Made by a program: the position numbers and the translations under genes
The notes under the pieces: model-generated
Database searches by the model: none
What the model saw: the letters and a program-made list of their open reading frames with translations, nothing else
What the model was told of the DNA's origin: nothing
Part shown: positions 12,416 to 25,700 of the stretch, piece by piece
Numbering within the stretch: position 1 is the stretch's first letter
Layout: each line of letters starts with the position of its first letter
NCBI GenBank assembly: GCA_037179335.1
Contig: JAKZHN010000028.1
Location: forward strand, 62,001 to 126,000
Length of the DNA: 64,000 bases
Reading direction: 5' to 3'
Origin: Cyclaneusma minus
Lineage: Eukaryota > Ascomycota > Leotiomycetes > Marthamycetales > Marthamycetaceae

Positions 12416-15400
12416 ACATTTATAATATAAAATTTGCTTTACAAATATCTTATATAGGCCAAATATATAATTAAACTTCTTTTTATTTAATTTAATTCTT
12501 TTTACTAATATATAGAAATAATAAGCTAATAAAATCAATTGCTTAATAAAGAAAAATAAATAATAAATTAATTATATGATATATTATATTTAACTTTTAA
12601 TTATAAAAGCCTTTTTTATATAATAAATAATAATTTCCATTATATATTTCTATTATTTGATTATTTTAAACTGGCTTTATTTTAAGCATTATAAAAATTT
12701 GGCTTATTTTTGTTTATAAATTGCAAAATTTAATTTAATATTAATAAGCGGTTTTTATATATAATAATAGGCTTTACCAATTTTATCCAAGCGTTATAAA
12801 AATAATAATACAGCAATTAGGCTAAATTTTAATTTTATTTAAAAATTTTAACTATTATTAATATGTTATATTGCTAAAGCTATAAAAACGCGGCTTTATA
12901 TCCTTTATTTTATTATTATGTTTTGCGGTTTTATTTTTTTAAATTTTAATCTGCATTTTAAGCCCAAAGCTTTATTATTTAATTTTGCAATGCAAACAAT
13001 TCTAAATTCAATATTTAAAATTTTGCAATATAAATAACAATTGCAAATATAAAAATTTATATTTATTAAAAGCATTATTTTATTATATATATAATTTTTA
13101 AAACTTTATAAAAAACAAGCAATTTAAAATTATAAATTATTGCGGCAATATTGCGATACAATATTAAAAATAAAATAAAATTAAGAAATTAAAAATTAAA
13201 AATTTTATATAAATTAATTGCTATTTTGGCAATTATTATTAGGATTTTTTAATTTCCCTTTATTATTTAGCTTTATTAATAATTTATTTTTATTCTATCT
13301 GATTGCTTTATATATATATATATATATCTTTATAATAGCCAATATCTTTTTTTTTAAATACCGCTATAAAAACTTTGCCAATAATTTTTTTATTATATTT
13401 GGCAATAGCAAAATTAAAAAGAATACTAGCGTTATTCAAACCAAATCGTTTAAAAATAACAATATATTTAATTTTTCAATAAATTTTATTAATAGCTTTA
13501 ATATAGCTATAATAAAAAAATTGCCTTTAAGGGCAATCGCGGCCTTTTTATTTATAAAATAATATAAATCGCCTTTGCTATTATTGATTTCCGGCTATAA
13601 ATCCTGGCCGCTTTTATTTAAAAACCCTATAAATGCTAATAATTTTATTAAGCGCTTGGCATTTAAATTTAATAATATATAAATTGCCAAAACTGGCCCC
13701 TTTACCAATTAAATTTAGCGCTAAATAAAATAAAATATTATAAATTACAAATTTATAATAAATTGGAACAAAAGCAAAATAATATAAAATTTTAATTAAA
13801 TTTATTATTTCGAAATCCTTTTAGCGGGCTTCTAATTAAATACCCTATAAATATCTATTTAAATAAATGCAAAATTTAAATACAAAATTGCTTAAATTCC
13901 AAAACAAGAGCATTTAAAAATATTTAGCGAAAATTTATATTAATAATTTAATAATAAAGCATTTTTTCTATGTAAAGCCATTTAAATATAAAAGCAATAA
14001 AATAATAATTTATATATTAATTACTGCAAATATAGCCGATATTTAAATCGCTAGCAATAATAATTCCCCTAATTTTATACCGCGGCTATTAAATAAGCTA
14101 AATTTGTCTAGCTAAAAAAATTTATACCAGAAATTCACTTTATTGCCTAAATACAAATTGCAAAAACTGGCAAAATAATAGCCAAAAGCGGCTATATAAT
14201 TAGATTTGCAAATATTGGTTTTTCGAATAATTTAGCCAAAAAAAAACTATTGCAATTAAAATAGCGGCTATTAGTCTTAAAGAAATGCAAATTTATAATT
14301 TGAAAAAATAATAAATCTCAATGTCTATTTTCAATTTAATATTTAAATATTTGGCTAATATTTTTAAATCTAAAAACAGCTTTTTTTAAAAATGCTTTTT
14401 AATTTCTTTTTAATTTAATTATTAAATTTTAATATTTTTGCATGCTATTAAATTATTATTTTTTCATTTTTTTATTTTTAATAATATATTTAAAATATAA
14501 AAACGCGTATTTAATAAAAGATATAAAATAATAATGCTTTTAATTATTTATTTTGCAAATAAATTTTATTTTTTATACTATATTTAAAAATTATAAATCT
14601 TGTATAGCTTTATTACTATAATAGCTTTAAATTAAATTAACTATTAAATTATTTAATTTAACTAGCTTTAAATTAGCCTATATAATATTAATTTATATTT
14701 AAACCTTATATTAAATTAAGTTTTAAATAATAATGCTCCGGATTCCAAAATATCTAAAACTAAACTCTATTGGTTATAAATAACCAAATATCCAAAATCG
14801 GAGTTTTTTGCTAAAAATAATTAAATTATTTACCGCATTAAAAAAAACCATTTAAGTTTTAAGTTTTTTATTTTAATTTTTAATTTTTAATTTTGCGCTA
14901 TCTAATTTATATTTTTTTGTATTTAAAATTCTACAATTTTTGTTTTTTAATATTTAAATTAATTAATTATTATTAAATTAATTACTTTTTTATTATTTTG
15001 CTTTTACTTTTTCCAATTATTAAAATTTTAAAATTATTATTTTATTAGCCTTTTTTTTCGCTAATTTATACATTATAGCTGGCAATTTAATATAGTAGCA
15101 GCTTGCGCTAAATAATTGATTTTTTTCAATTTGGCTTTTCTGCCCTTTCCTTTAAAAATACACATAGCCTATATATTGCTATATTAAACTTTTGGCTTAA
15201 TAATTTGCATTTTCTCTTTGGAATTATTTTTAATATTAATTTTAATCTTTTAATTGCTGGATTCAAAAAAAATTAACTCCCTAGCCTTTTTTAATAATTA
15301 TTTTATTATAGCTTCTTTTAATAACATTTCTATATATAAAACGCAAATACTTTTTAAATTTTCTTGCATTATTAAATTTTTTATTTATAATATTATTTTA

Positions 15401-15598
15401 TTTAAAAAAAATCCACTAATATTCTTTTTTTTAAAAAAACCATTATAATTTCGATTTCCAATTTTTACCAAGCGGATTTTTTTAATAAATATTTTTGCCC
15501 GTAAAAAGAAAATCTGCCCTTAAAAATAATAAATTCCCAATTTTCTTTTGCAATATATAAATACCTGCCTTTTTTTGAAAACCTTTTTTATAATATTA

Positions 15599-15812
15599 TT
15601 AAAAATACAAAAAATACAAAAAATACAAAAAATACAAAAAATACAAAAAATACAATAAATACAATAAATATAATAAATACAAAAAATACAATAAATATAA
15701 TAAATACAATAAATACAATAAATACAATAAATACAATAAATACAATAAATACAATAAATACAATAAATACAATAAATACAATAAATACAATAAATACAAT
15801 AAATACAATATA
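15599..15812. repeat. 9 bp minisatellite, about 23 units
   Basis: The array is built from the 9 bp units AATACAAAA and AATAAATAC in near-perfect tandem order. The minus strand reads as an uninterrupted YLL/YFL tripeptide repeat only because the unit length is divisible by three. It is a simple repeat and not a gene. Confidence 0.9.
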
Positions 15813-17155
15813 TATATATATTTAGTTATTTGCTAAAAAGTTTAATTATAATTAGCTTAGAATATTAAAAAACCAATTTAAAAATCTTTAGCTTTAAATT
15901 AAAAACTTGAATAAATTAGCTTTTTAATATATATTTATTTGCATAAATTTTAGCAAAATAAAAAATAAATGAAATTTATTAAAATTTATTATCCGCTTTT
16001 ATACTATTAATTTTTAGGCTAAGTTTTATATAAATTGCTTTTTCTAGCTTTTATTATTAATATAGTTAATTTTATAATAGCTTTATAGCTTTTTTATTGC
16101 AGCCTTTAATTTTAAATCCACTAATAAAAATTAATATAAGCCTTATATTTTTAAAAGCAAACCATTTTGCAAATTCTTTTACTAATATATTTAATATTAT
16201 AGCATTAATAAAGCCAAGCGCTATATATTTCCTTTTTTTACGCTAATATTAAGATTAATAATATATAAATTGCAATTATTAGTAGCCTAATTTTAATAAA
16301 GCTATTTTTTTTTGGAAAAACTCCTTGCTTAAAAAACCATTTTTTTTAATTTCCTTTTATTTTTATTTTATACTGCCAATAATAAATATATATATAAAAT
16401 TATAGCCATTTTAATTAAATTTAAAAAATATAGCAATTTTCTATTATATATTATAAAGGCTATTATTTATATTATTTAATATATTTATTAAAATACCAAT
16501 AATAATAATAATATAATAATATAAAATTATATGCTTTTTTATATTAAAAAAACCGCAAAAAAATCTTTTAAAAATATATAGCAAATTTTTATAAAATATC
16601 AAGAAAATTTAAAATTTAAATATTTTATTAAATATATACGCAATAGTTTTATTTGCACCAATATTTTCCAATTTGAATAAAAAATAAAATAAAATAAAAT
16701 TTATAAGCTTTTCCTTGGTATAAATTCTGTTCCTGCTATAATTAATTTAAATTTGCATAATCTCCTTTTTTTAATTTCTGGTTAATTTAAATTTGCAAAT
16801 ATAGCTTTTTTCAAAAAGTTTATTTCTAGCAATTTTAATATTTTTAAGCTTGCAAAAAAGGCTAAGCTTTTAGCGACCAAGCTTTTAAAAATGAAGCAAA
16901 GCATATATATTATTAAAATAATTCCTAATAATAATAATAATAAAACCAAAAAAAACGTACAAGCAATTTAAAAAAAAATCTATAATTCTTTTTTTAATTA
17001 AAGGTCCTTTAATTAAATAATGGTTTTTTTTCCTTTTATTTAATTATATTTTAAAATGCTATTTGATATTTTTATTTTTTATTTTTTAAGCTTTATAAAT
17101 ATAATTGCATATTATATAAATCTATTACAACCTGCTTATAGGCTTACTTTCTTTT

Positions 17156-19989
17156 GCTTTAAACCGCGTCGGCCCGTCTCGGCTTTTCTCAATTTACTGC
17201 GCATCAATAGTCGGTCGAAAGCGTGGCGCGCGCCTCTGGCGCGCCGTGCACAGTATAAAAAAACGTCAGACCTCGAGAGTCGAAACTATGTTGTCGGAGT
17301 TGATCCAGCGGAGAGCCAAATCGGTTCTGGACTAGCCCCGGAAGTGTCCAGGGGCGGAAGACTTGCCGTTCCGGCGTTGGCGTCATTCGATATTGAAAAA
17401 AAGCAAAACGAAAATAAAAAGCTGCAGAATGTGAGGCAGTATTATCGTGCTTTCGAAACATTGCTGCATGCGGCAGTTTCCAGAGACCCGGAATTTTTGA
17501 GCGCACGGTTGTCGACTGGAGGTTTATATGTGGACAATAGTCTTCATCCGCCTCCCCACAACCCCTTATTTGGAAATACTATCGAAGCGCACGGCCAACC
17601 AGCTTTCGGGTTCTCGAAGGAACGGAGAAGAAGGAACATTTCGTGCATATTGGGTATATTTAGGCTCTTAAGGTCAAGCATTATTGGAGGCTTCAAGCGT
17701 TCTGTATTTGAGATCTTGGTCTACTAGTCTGCTGCCAAGTCCCTAACAAAACGGCCACATTCAACGGTGGGATGTTACTGGGAGACGATTACATGTAGTG
17801 ATCGCCCAGAAGCTGTTAATGTGGCTTTGCTAAAAAAGAATGTAGGGTACAGAGAAATGCCGATAGACAGAGTGATCTGGAGGGTCTGTTCTTGTTTCGG
17901 TGGCAGACTGGAGCACACGAGGGGAATGACTTGGCCCAAGAACGAGCCTATCGATCCAGGGACCAGTCACCAGAATATGCTAGTAACAGCACACCCTGGC
18001 TGAAATACCTCAGCCTTCAATGTTCCTTTTAGTTTTGGTATGTAGACACTCTGCCACTCTGCCCCTCTGGTCCTCTGGAGTACATGTATGCTCAGCACGG
18101 TAAGACTTGGCATCGGCGGACTCGCGCAGCTCCACCACCGTCAATTGGGGATTTGGGGACTGCGGTGGAGAATCATCAAAATAATCGTGGAGGATCGAAA
18201 TAGACATATGTGGTCATAGTAGTGGATCTGACATCTGGGAAGATGCCTCTAAAACACCCCAAGTGGAAATCTGCTAAAAATGAATGTTTCAATCCAGTCT
18301 GACTCCAGTCCAGCCTTCCAAATCTTCAAACGTTGTTTGTTGCTTGGCATATGCCAAACAAAACAAGCTCCTACTAAGCAAGTCAAGCTCTTCCAAGAGC
18401 TCACCAAGGCCTCAGTACCAAGCCGTTGAAGATCGGCCATGCCACAACAGAATGGCATTTGCAAAAGGTTAAAGACATATTATTGAATGTTTTTCACGGA
18501 GAACATGCTCGATCAATCCGGCAGTCCGCCACCGGCAGTCCGGCCAGAGCGTCTTGGGGTCTTATTCTTATGTGGCCACATAGAAGAGACCGTTCGAGGG
18601 ATTGACCCTGGCCGATGACGAGTACGAGTAGAAAAAGGGCTCGATAAGCACCCTTTTTTTGGCAGTGCCATTGGACCCTTGGTTCAGATCTGGATATGTT
18701 CAAGGGTAACGGCTTGACTGCCGCATGATTAATGTCCTCTCGGAGGCCTCTACGCCGATTTCTGCTGCTCGACAGGCGGACATACTTGTCTGTGATCCAA
18801 GCAGGGGCCTCCGGATAAATTGACTTCGAGTCGCGCTGTAAGGGTGTCCTTGGGCTGGCCAGAGTTCAATAATAGAACTTGGGCGACAGATGAACATAAC
18901 CCTTTCCCTCTTATTCCCTTGGATACGGGAATCTTGCGGGGATTTTGTGCTTGTGAAGGTTCAATGCGGATGACAGATCTGTATACCAACATGTGGTAGC
19001 GCTTGCAGCGGGAGTGGCTTAGATATGCATCAAGAATGCTTGAAGATGATAATACTGAACTTCATGCAAGTCTCGCCGTTGAGCGTGACAGACGTTGCAT
19101 ATCGGTTTTCGTCCCTCGAGATTCGATGCTGTAGTTCGCAAAAATGCTCTTCCGGATGGTGCAAGGTATGTGCGAAAGCGATCTGGAATCTCCAGGCAGC
19201 GGATTCCACGTGCCTTTAAATGAAGTCAGTGAGACAGGTATGTGGGCGGAGAAGGACTCGAGATTAGTGCCAGGTGAGACAAGTCATCTCGCTGTATGGT
19301 GAAGAATGACTGGAGGTGCTCCTGAAGCTTGGGGAGAGGCTTTGCTGGACGCGTTCTCCCGACTGAAGTTATGCAGCGCTGAGCGCGGTGAGGCAGGCTG
19401 GCAGGGTGATCAGTAGCGGTTAGTGCGCCGAGCTGGTAGTATGTGATTGAACATTCAATGAAGAAGTGGGAGTTCGGGGGTGGGAGTTCAGGGGCGCTAT
19501 GGATCAATCAAATGTGCTCGGTCGCCATTGATCGAAGCGCGATGAAACCCCTGCGGCTATCCTTACAAGGGCATCGATATCGTCAAGCTCGTGTTCTCCT
19601 TGGGGCTAGATCCAATCGCTCCCCTGGAGCACCGGACTGTGCCTGGCATTGAGAGACCGTTACGGCTTCAATGCACTACTGTGGTGACTGAAATTTACAC
19701 GCATTTACGCGCTGTGGCCCCAGAGTGTCACATCACCGCCGAGGAGCTCATCACCCAGAACTCGCGCCGCCGACAATCCACTCATTTCAAGTCACCCGCC
19801 CTCGGCATTCCAAAACCGCCACTCCATCCCCCAAAATATTCAACACTTCAATGTTTCATCAGAGATAAGAGCAGGAACTGCCGCCAAGCATGCACTAAGT
19901 TGTGTCCGAAACGTGTGGAGAAGAACCGAGAACCGCTTGACTTTCACTCTTCTGGTCCGCTGCCCGCCCATCAACACCTCAAGACAACA
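17156..19989. other. Gene-poor shoulder between AT-rich block and first gene
   Basis: Composition becomes normal at about 17155 within a few tens of bases. Frames of 60-220 codons exist on both strands but overlap each other, show no recognisable domain, and the longest (17056-17727) straddles the composition boundary. Two copies of the palindrome TACATGTA occur here, at 17790 and 18081. I see no gene I can support; the end nearest 19990 would hold the promoter and 5' leader of the next gene. Confidence 0.6.
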
Positions 19990-22050
19990 ATGGCCCCTCA
20001 GCCACCCTCCAGTCGACTGCGCCTGTCGAGCTCTCTCTACACCCACAGCTGCCATTCCGACACCACCTTATCGACGACTCCGTCATTGCGAGCTTTGTAT
20101 GCTGCCACTTTCTACGAACAAGACGACCGGCCCGGAAGCTCGCCCGAGGGCTCCACCGTTGCTCCTCCATACGCTGCATTGAACCACAGACGTGATTCGA
20201 GCTTCGTACCATTCAATGGTGTGCTCTCTGCGGAAGACGACTTCGACGCCCTCCCCTTGGCTGTGCAACGCAAGGTACGTGAGAACCTCAATCGCAGCAC
20301 TATTCAACCACCGCGAGCCAATTGCGGACCGCCTATCAAACGGCCCGCCATGTGCCTGCCTGAGAACTGCAGCGACGTGTACTCGTCTCCGCATGTACTT
20401 GCAAGTTCAATTGGGCCGTAGTCGAAGCTCTTTCCTGCCTTTCCTAAACTGCAATTGCGGCACAGCTGCGGGCCGGCGACGACCAACATAACGCTTTCTT
20501 TCCGCTTCAAGGCCTTGGTATCTGCACCCTAGCTAACGCTCCTCTTTTCCCAGTACTTCTCAACACTCGAGCGATTGCGTCTAGCACAACACCCTGGGCC
20601 GTCGCTTATCCAAGAGCCAGGTGGGAAGTCTTCACACAGGAGGGCTTCTTTGGCAGATCGACGAGGTCTGACCATCCTGCCTCTCATTGACTCGCGGCGA
20701 ATCGATCCCTTCAGTCGCCGACAACGCAAGAAGCCTCGAAACAATTCAATCACACAAGCCGACGCCGCGTGGTTCCTGACTTTGCCGGACAAAGTTCGCA
20801 AGAATCAATTCTCAAGAGAGGAGCAGATAGCACTCGGGGGTTTCCGAGAAAGTGTGCTCTTAGACGCTGCCGACGAGGCCATATATAAGGCTAGACGACG
20901 AGCGAGCCGCACTTCGAGCCGTAACTTCCGCAGCTCAATGCAAGGTCCGGACAATACTCCAAGAATCCCTTCACCGATCCCGAGCATGCATACCGCCGAC
21001 AACAAGCGCCTTTCTCTATCTTCGAATTTCAAGAAGTCGATGTACGATAGTTTCCGGTGGATCGACGAAGAAGAAGACTTGGATTTACGACTTGTGCCGC
21101 TGGACGACTACCATGCCAACCTTGATGGGGCTGTGCTACCTAGAGCAGACAGCTCTACGAGACCATCTTACCGGCGGACTATGTCCATTTCGAAACTTCC
21201 ATTTGGACGACGCAGCTCTGTCACAAATTTTGAACCGAGTCCTTCGTCAAGCAACGCCGCTCCATCGCCGCGGCCTTCTACTCATATGCGACACAAATCA
21301 CGTGCATCGGTCATGAGCCCGAAGCATAATGTCACTAAATCGGTTTCGGCGATTGATCCTAAAACAACCCATTACCAAGATCCCGAAGCGAGACTGAAAC
21401 TTCGCGTATACTTGGCTTCTCCACAAAAATTCGATGAGGCCATCGAATTCGGATTTCCCGCTCAGGATGATATGACCAGCGCATTCGACAAGGAGAACAT
21501 TTTTCCTCGGAAAATTTCAAGGTATGAAGAGACGCAGAGACTCCGCGCTGCTGACACCAAACCCACGACGTTTTTTGCTGACGACAACTCGTTCTTCGAC
21601 GATGACGCCTCTATGCTGGATCCCGACTCACCTGTCACTCCTTACGATACCGATATGCTAGATAGGACTCAGATCCGCAGCCATACTCCGTTCTCGATCA
21701 GAGAGGCCAAAACGTCGGAAGATGTTCCGCGCTCCGGATACCCAAAGGCGTTTCCACACAAAAGCTCGGAGCCATATTCGCAGGACCTTACCGGCAATCG
21801 CGAGATGACCTTGAGGATGACCCTGACTCGACCCGACCTCCGGGCCGATGAGCCCGCAATGTACGGATGGCAGAACAGCAGTATGCCCGAGGAGTCCTCG
21901 CCAGCGAGTGCCCTGAGGGCCTCTGACGAAAAAGGGTTCTTGCGCGGTCCGCTTGGCGGTGCGGATGGGTGGGAGCCAGAGGAGAAGGACGCAGGCGTGG
22001 TGAAGAGACTATGGAAGAAGATGAAGCCGTCCCACTTGAAGGGTAATTGA
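19990..22050 (+). CDS. Conserved fungal protein of unknown function (593 aa)
   Basis: The model has two exons, 19990-20274 and 20554-22050, joined by a 279 bp intron (donor GTACGT, acceptor TTTTCCCAG). The join keeps frame and reads LAVQRK followed by YFSTLERLRLAQ. The start lies in good context (CAACAATGG). The protein is rich in Ser, Arg and Pro with long low-complexity segments; more ordered parts are the segment around the splice junction (about residues 80-115) and one around residues 360-390 containing LKLRVYLASPQKFDEAIEFG, followed by an acidic stretch. It ends in a basic tail. No signal peptide, membrane segment or catalytic motif is visible. The blocks look conserved, which I infer from their composition, so I treat it as a real gene without assigning a function. 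A longer upstream frame from 19591 is probably leader sequence. Confidence 0.8.
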
Positions 22051-22770
22051 GCTACGACGCGACGCTACTCCGCGACGCACTTTTTGCACTTTTAGATATG
22101 ATTTTCTGGCAGCATTTTTGGCGAGGCGAACGGGGAGTTTTCTTTTGTAACACTAGCCTGTACACATAGATACCACATTCCTGATGGTCCTTTATGACGA
22201 TATTATCACTACTAGCTCCAGAAGCTCTCACACAATTTATAAGCGTTTCATGACGTGCCATGGCAAATTACGTGTCTCAGAGTCCTTGGCTCGAACTGAT
22301 TCCTCCAGAGATACCTATACATGTAGTGAAGCAGTTACGGTCGCCGCGGATATTGAAGCCTGGCCGATGTCATCCGAACAGCACAGGACGCCGGTACACG
22401 TACCTAGCTTGAAGAAGAGGAGTAGTGCAGACAGACTTGCATATCATCAACAGATATTAACAGAACAATAGCAAGCTCGCGTCACAGCCATGGCGGCGCC
22501 TTGTTCCTGGCGTTTCAAGTTGCAAGTACCCATTGCAGTTAGTTTAGTCATCAATAGTGCTGCAAGTCCTGAACTTAGGCAGGCGCGAGCGCATGGCGAG
22601 GCTGCATCTACCTATCTCATTCGCAGACGACGTGGCACGCAACCGCTTTCAACACCATCGCGACCGTTGACTTTTGAATTCAATTCAGCTTTCTGTTCTC
22701 AGGTGCTTGATCGTCTCGACGAACGCTCCGCGAGCTTGATGTCACACGCAACCACCCACCCTCCGCCGCG
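22051..22770. other. Intergenic: 3' end of unknown gene and VPS10 promoter
   Basis: No gene is supported here. It should hold the terminator of the upstream gene and the promoter and leader of VPS10. One TACATGTA palindrome lies at 22318. Confidence 0.6.
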
Positions 22771-25700
22771 ATGAGGCCGACCTCGTTTCTTCAAACCGCC
22801 ACCAGCTGGCGGAGCTTGCTGGTCGCCATTCTTCTCTGCAACGAGGCCTACGCAAAGAAAGACGCTCCGCACATCACAATCTCCGATTTCCAGCACAAAC
22901 CAGAGAACCTGAATTACTTCGTCGACTCGGACGTCATTCTGTTTCAAGATTACAACAAGAATGTTGTATACCGCTCGAGCGATGCGGGCCAGAAATGGTC
23001 CATCATAGACAGTGTACCGACTGGTGAAGCTTGGGAGCTAGTAATGCATCCATACGATAACAAGCGCGCCTATATCTTGACTCAGGAGAATGGTCATTGG
23101 AAGACTTCGGACAGAGGAGAGTCGTGGAAGGAATTCCAGGCTCAAGTCACTCCGCGCCCTTTTAGGCAACCGCTCAGTTTTCATGCCGGAGATCCGGACA
23201 AAATCATATTCAATGGCCAAGACTGTTTCGATATCTTTTGCGCGGAAATGGTGAGTGACTTGATTATGCTGCTGGCTGATACTCGCCGGGCTCCAGCTGA
23301 CTTGAATGCGTGTTGTAGGCCTATTACACCACGGACGGTTTCGCGACGGCTGCAGAACCTCTGAGACAGGAGACTAGAGGCTGTACGTGGGCTAAGTCAG
23401 CCGACTTGTTTACGACCGGCGACAACGATCTGGACGCAGATCGCATACTTTGTGTCGCTCGGGGCGAATATACATTCTGGCCATCAGACTACCGGTTGCT
23501 GATTTCCGACGACTATTTCAAAGAACACGATGGAGAAATACAGGAGTTTGAACCAGAACTGGAGCCGGGCAGAGTGGTTGACGGCATTGTCAGTGTTGCT
23601 GTTGTCAAGAAGTACCTCGTCACTGCCGCCCAATCGAAAAATACCAACGAAATGGCACTTTATGTGTCCGACGATACAATCAAGTGGCACCGGGGTATCT
23701 TTCCGCACGACCACAGAGTAGAGGAAGAAGCTTACACCATTCTGGAGTCGACAAATTACAGCATCCAAATCGACGTTCAGACCTCTGGCCCTACCAATCC
23801 CATGGGCGTGCTCTTCAGCAGCAACTCCAATGGCACGTACTTCACGAGAAACATCGAGCACACCAACCGTATTTATCCCGAGGGCTTGGTTGACTTTGAA
23901 AAAATGACTGGCGTACAAGGGATTGTCTTCGTCAACGTGGTTGACAACTGGGAAGAAGTGGAGAAGTCGAGCAGTGTAGAGAAAGAAATCAAGTCGCAAA
24001 TCAGTTTCGATGATGGCCGAACCTTCTCGGCCTTCATGGCAGGAGACAAAGAGCTACACATCCATTCTGTCACAGACCTTGAAAATACTGGCCGCGTCTT
24101 CTCGAGCCCTGCGCCAGGGTTGGTGATGGCTGTAGGCAACACTGGCAAGAAGTTGAAGCCTCTCGAAGACGGAGATCTCTTTGTATCTGACGATGCTGGT
24201 TTCTCATGGGTTAAAGCGCAGGATGGGCCTCACAAGTACGAGTTTGGTGACCAAGGATCGATCCTCGTAGCAGTCGAGGAAGGAATGACAGACAAAATAC
24301 GATACTCGCTGGACCATGGACAAAATTGGGAGAAGGCTGACCTACCGAAGAAGATGCACCCTCTTCAACTGACTACTACTCAAGATTCCACGAGTCTGAA
24401 GTTCCTTCTCATCGGTGGCGACGACCGAGAGAGCAGCAAGGAGTTCTACGTTGTCGCTATTGATTTTTCCGAGATGCACGAGGACACTTGCAAAGAGGAA
24501 AATATGGAGAAATGGTACGCAAGGCTCGACGAGGATGGTGAGCCCACTTGTGTCATGGGGCACAAGCAGTACTATATGAGACGCAAGGCTGGAGCTGAGT
24601 GTTTTGTGAAGAAGGAATTCCAAGACCCAGTCGCCAAATTCGAGCCCTGTGAGTGCACAGACCAAGATTTTGAGTGCGACTACAATTTTGTCAGAAGCGC
24701 CGATCGCAAAGAGTGCATACAAGCTGGAGATTTGGTTGTGCCAGAGGGAGCCTGCAAAGGGTTCGATGATAAGACTACTTTCAAGGGTTCCTCCGGCTGG
24801 CGACTTATCCCCGGCAACGAATGCAAACGAACCAAGGGTGACCAGAAGGATGATCCCGTCGAGAGAAAGTGCAGTGAAGCGTATGGCGCCCCTGCCAGTG
24901 GTGATGTGCACCATACTGACAAAGAGTTCGACGGGTCTATGTTCAAGCAGAAGATGTATCTCGAGCGTGTCGGTAGTAGCTCTGGCGATGATGAGACAGT
25001 TGTCGTCTGGACAGAAGATGATAACGCCCGAGATACTAGTGTTTACCTTTCTCACGACCACGGTAAGACCTGGGAGGTGCCAGAAGTACTGAAAGATGTC
25101 GACGTTCAAGGTGTCTACCAGAACCAATACTTCAACGATGCTGTCTTCTTCACTACATCGTACGGCGAGGTGTACTATTCAATCGATCGCGGCAGAAACA
25201 TCCGAAACTTTGAGGCTCCGTCTGAAATGAGGCCCGGTGGTGGCCAGATTTTCTCCTTTCACCCAAACAATCGTGACTGGCTCATCTGGCATGGCGCGAA
25301 GGACTGCGGAGGTTTTTTCGAGGAGGGAACCGATTGCCACACTGACGCCTGGCTTACGACGAATCGTGGTAACGAGTGGAAATTGCTGCAACGATATGTG
25401 GAGAAATGCGAGTTCGTCGAGGGTACGGAGTTTAGGAAACGAGACGAGAAGCTCATCTATTGCGCCGTCCACGAGAGAGAGGACAGCAAACCGAATAACC
25501 CGCTTCAATTGGTTGCCAGTGATAACTTTTTCGTGGACAAAACAGTCCATTTCGAGAATATCGAAACATTCGCTCTAATGAACGAATTTATCATGGTTGC
25601 TACGAAAGACGACGATAATTACCTCAAGGTTGATGCCAGCGTGGATGGCACCGTGTTTGCCGAAGCGCGGTTTCCACCAAACTTCAAAGCCGACTCGGAA

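Larger units (their letters stand above)
1..17155. other. AT-rich, RIP-type isochore without credible genes
   Basis: The stretch is overwhelmingly A+T, rich in TpA, and has no open frame longer than 114 codons; the few frames present are low-complexity (I, N, K, F, L). It carries decayed repeats, three copies of one of which differ mainly by C-to-T and G-to-A transitions, the signature of repeat-induced point mutation known in Pezizomycotina. It reaches the left edge of the window, so its full size is unknown. A pericentromeric or subtelomeric block or a nest of dead transposons would all fit; no telomeric repeat is visible. A mitochondrial origin is unlikely because no cox, nad, cob or rRNA sequence was recognised. 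Confidence 0.9.

Noticed and set aside
13218..13562. 114-codon frame in the AT-rich block
   Set aside because: It is composed of F, I, L, N and K as dictated by AT-rich sequence, with no domain or splice signs.
15599..15808. Minus-strand frame of YLL repeats
   Set aside because: It is a direct read-out of the 9 bp minisatellite.
1..17155. Mitochondrial DNA inserted in the nucleus
   Set aside because: No mitochondrial protein or rRNA sequence was recognised, and the repeat copies show RIP-type transitions, which point to nuclear repeats.
17056..17727. 223-codon frame across the composition boundary
   Set aside because: Its first 40 codons lie in AT-rich sequence, there is no domain, and an equally long frame lies on the opposite strand.
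24342..25127. 261-codon frame antisense to VPS10
   Set aside because: It lies entirely within the conserved VPS10 exon and has no independent support.
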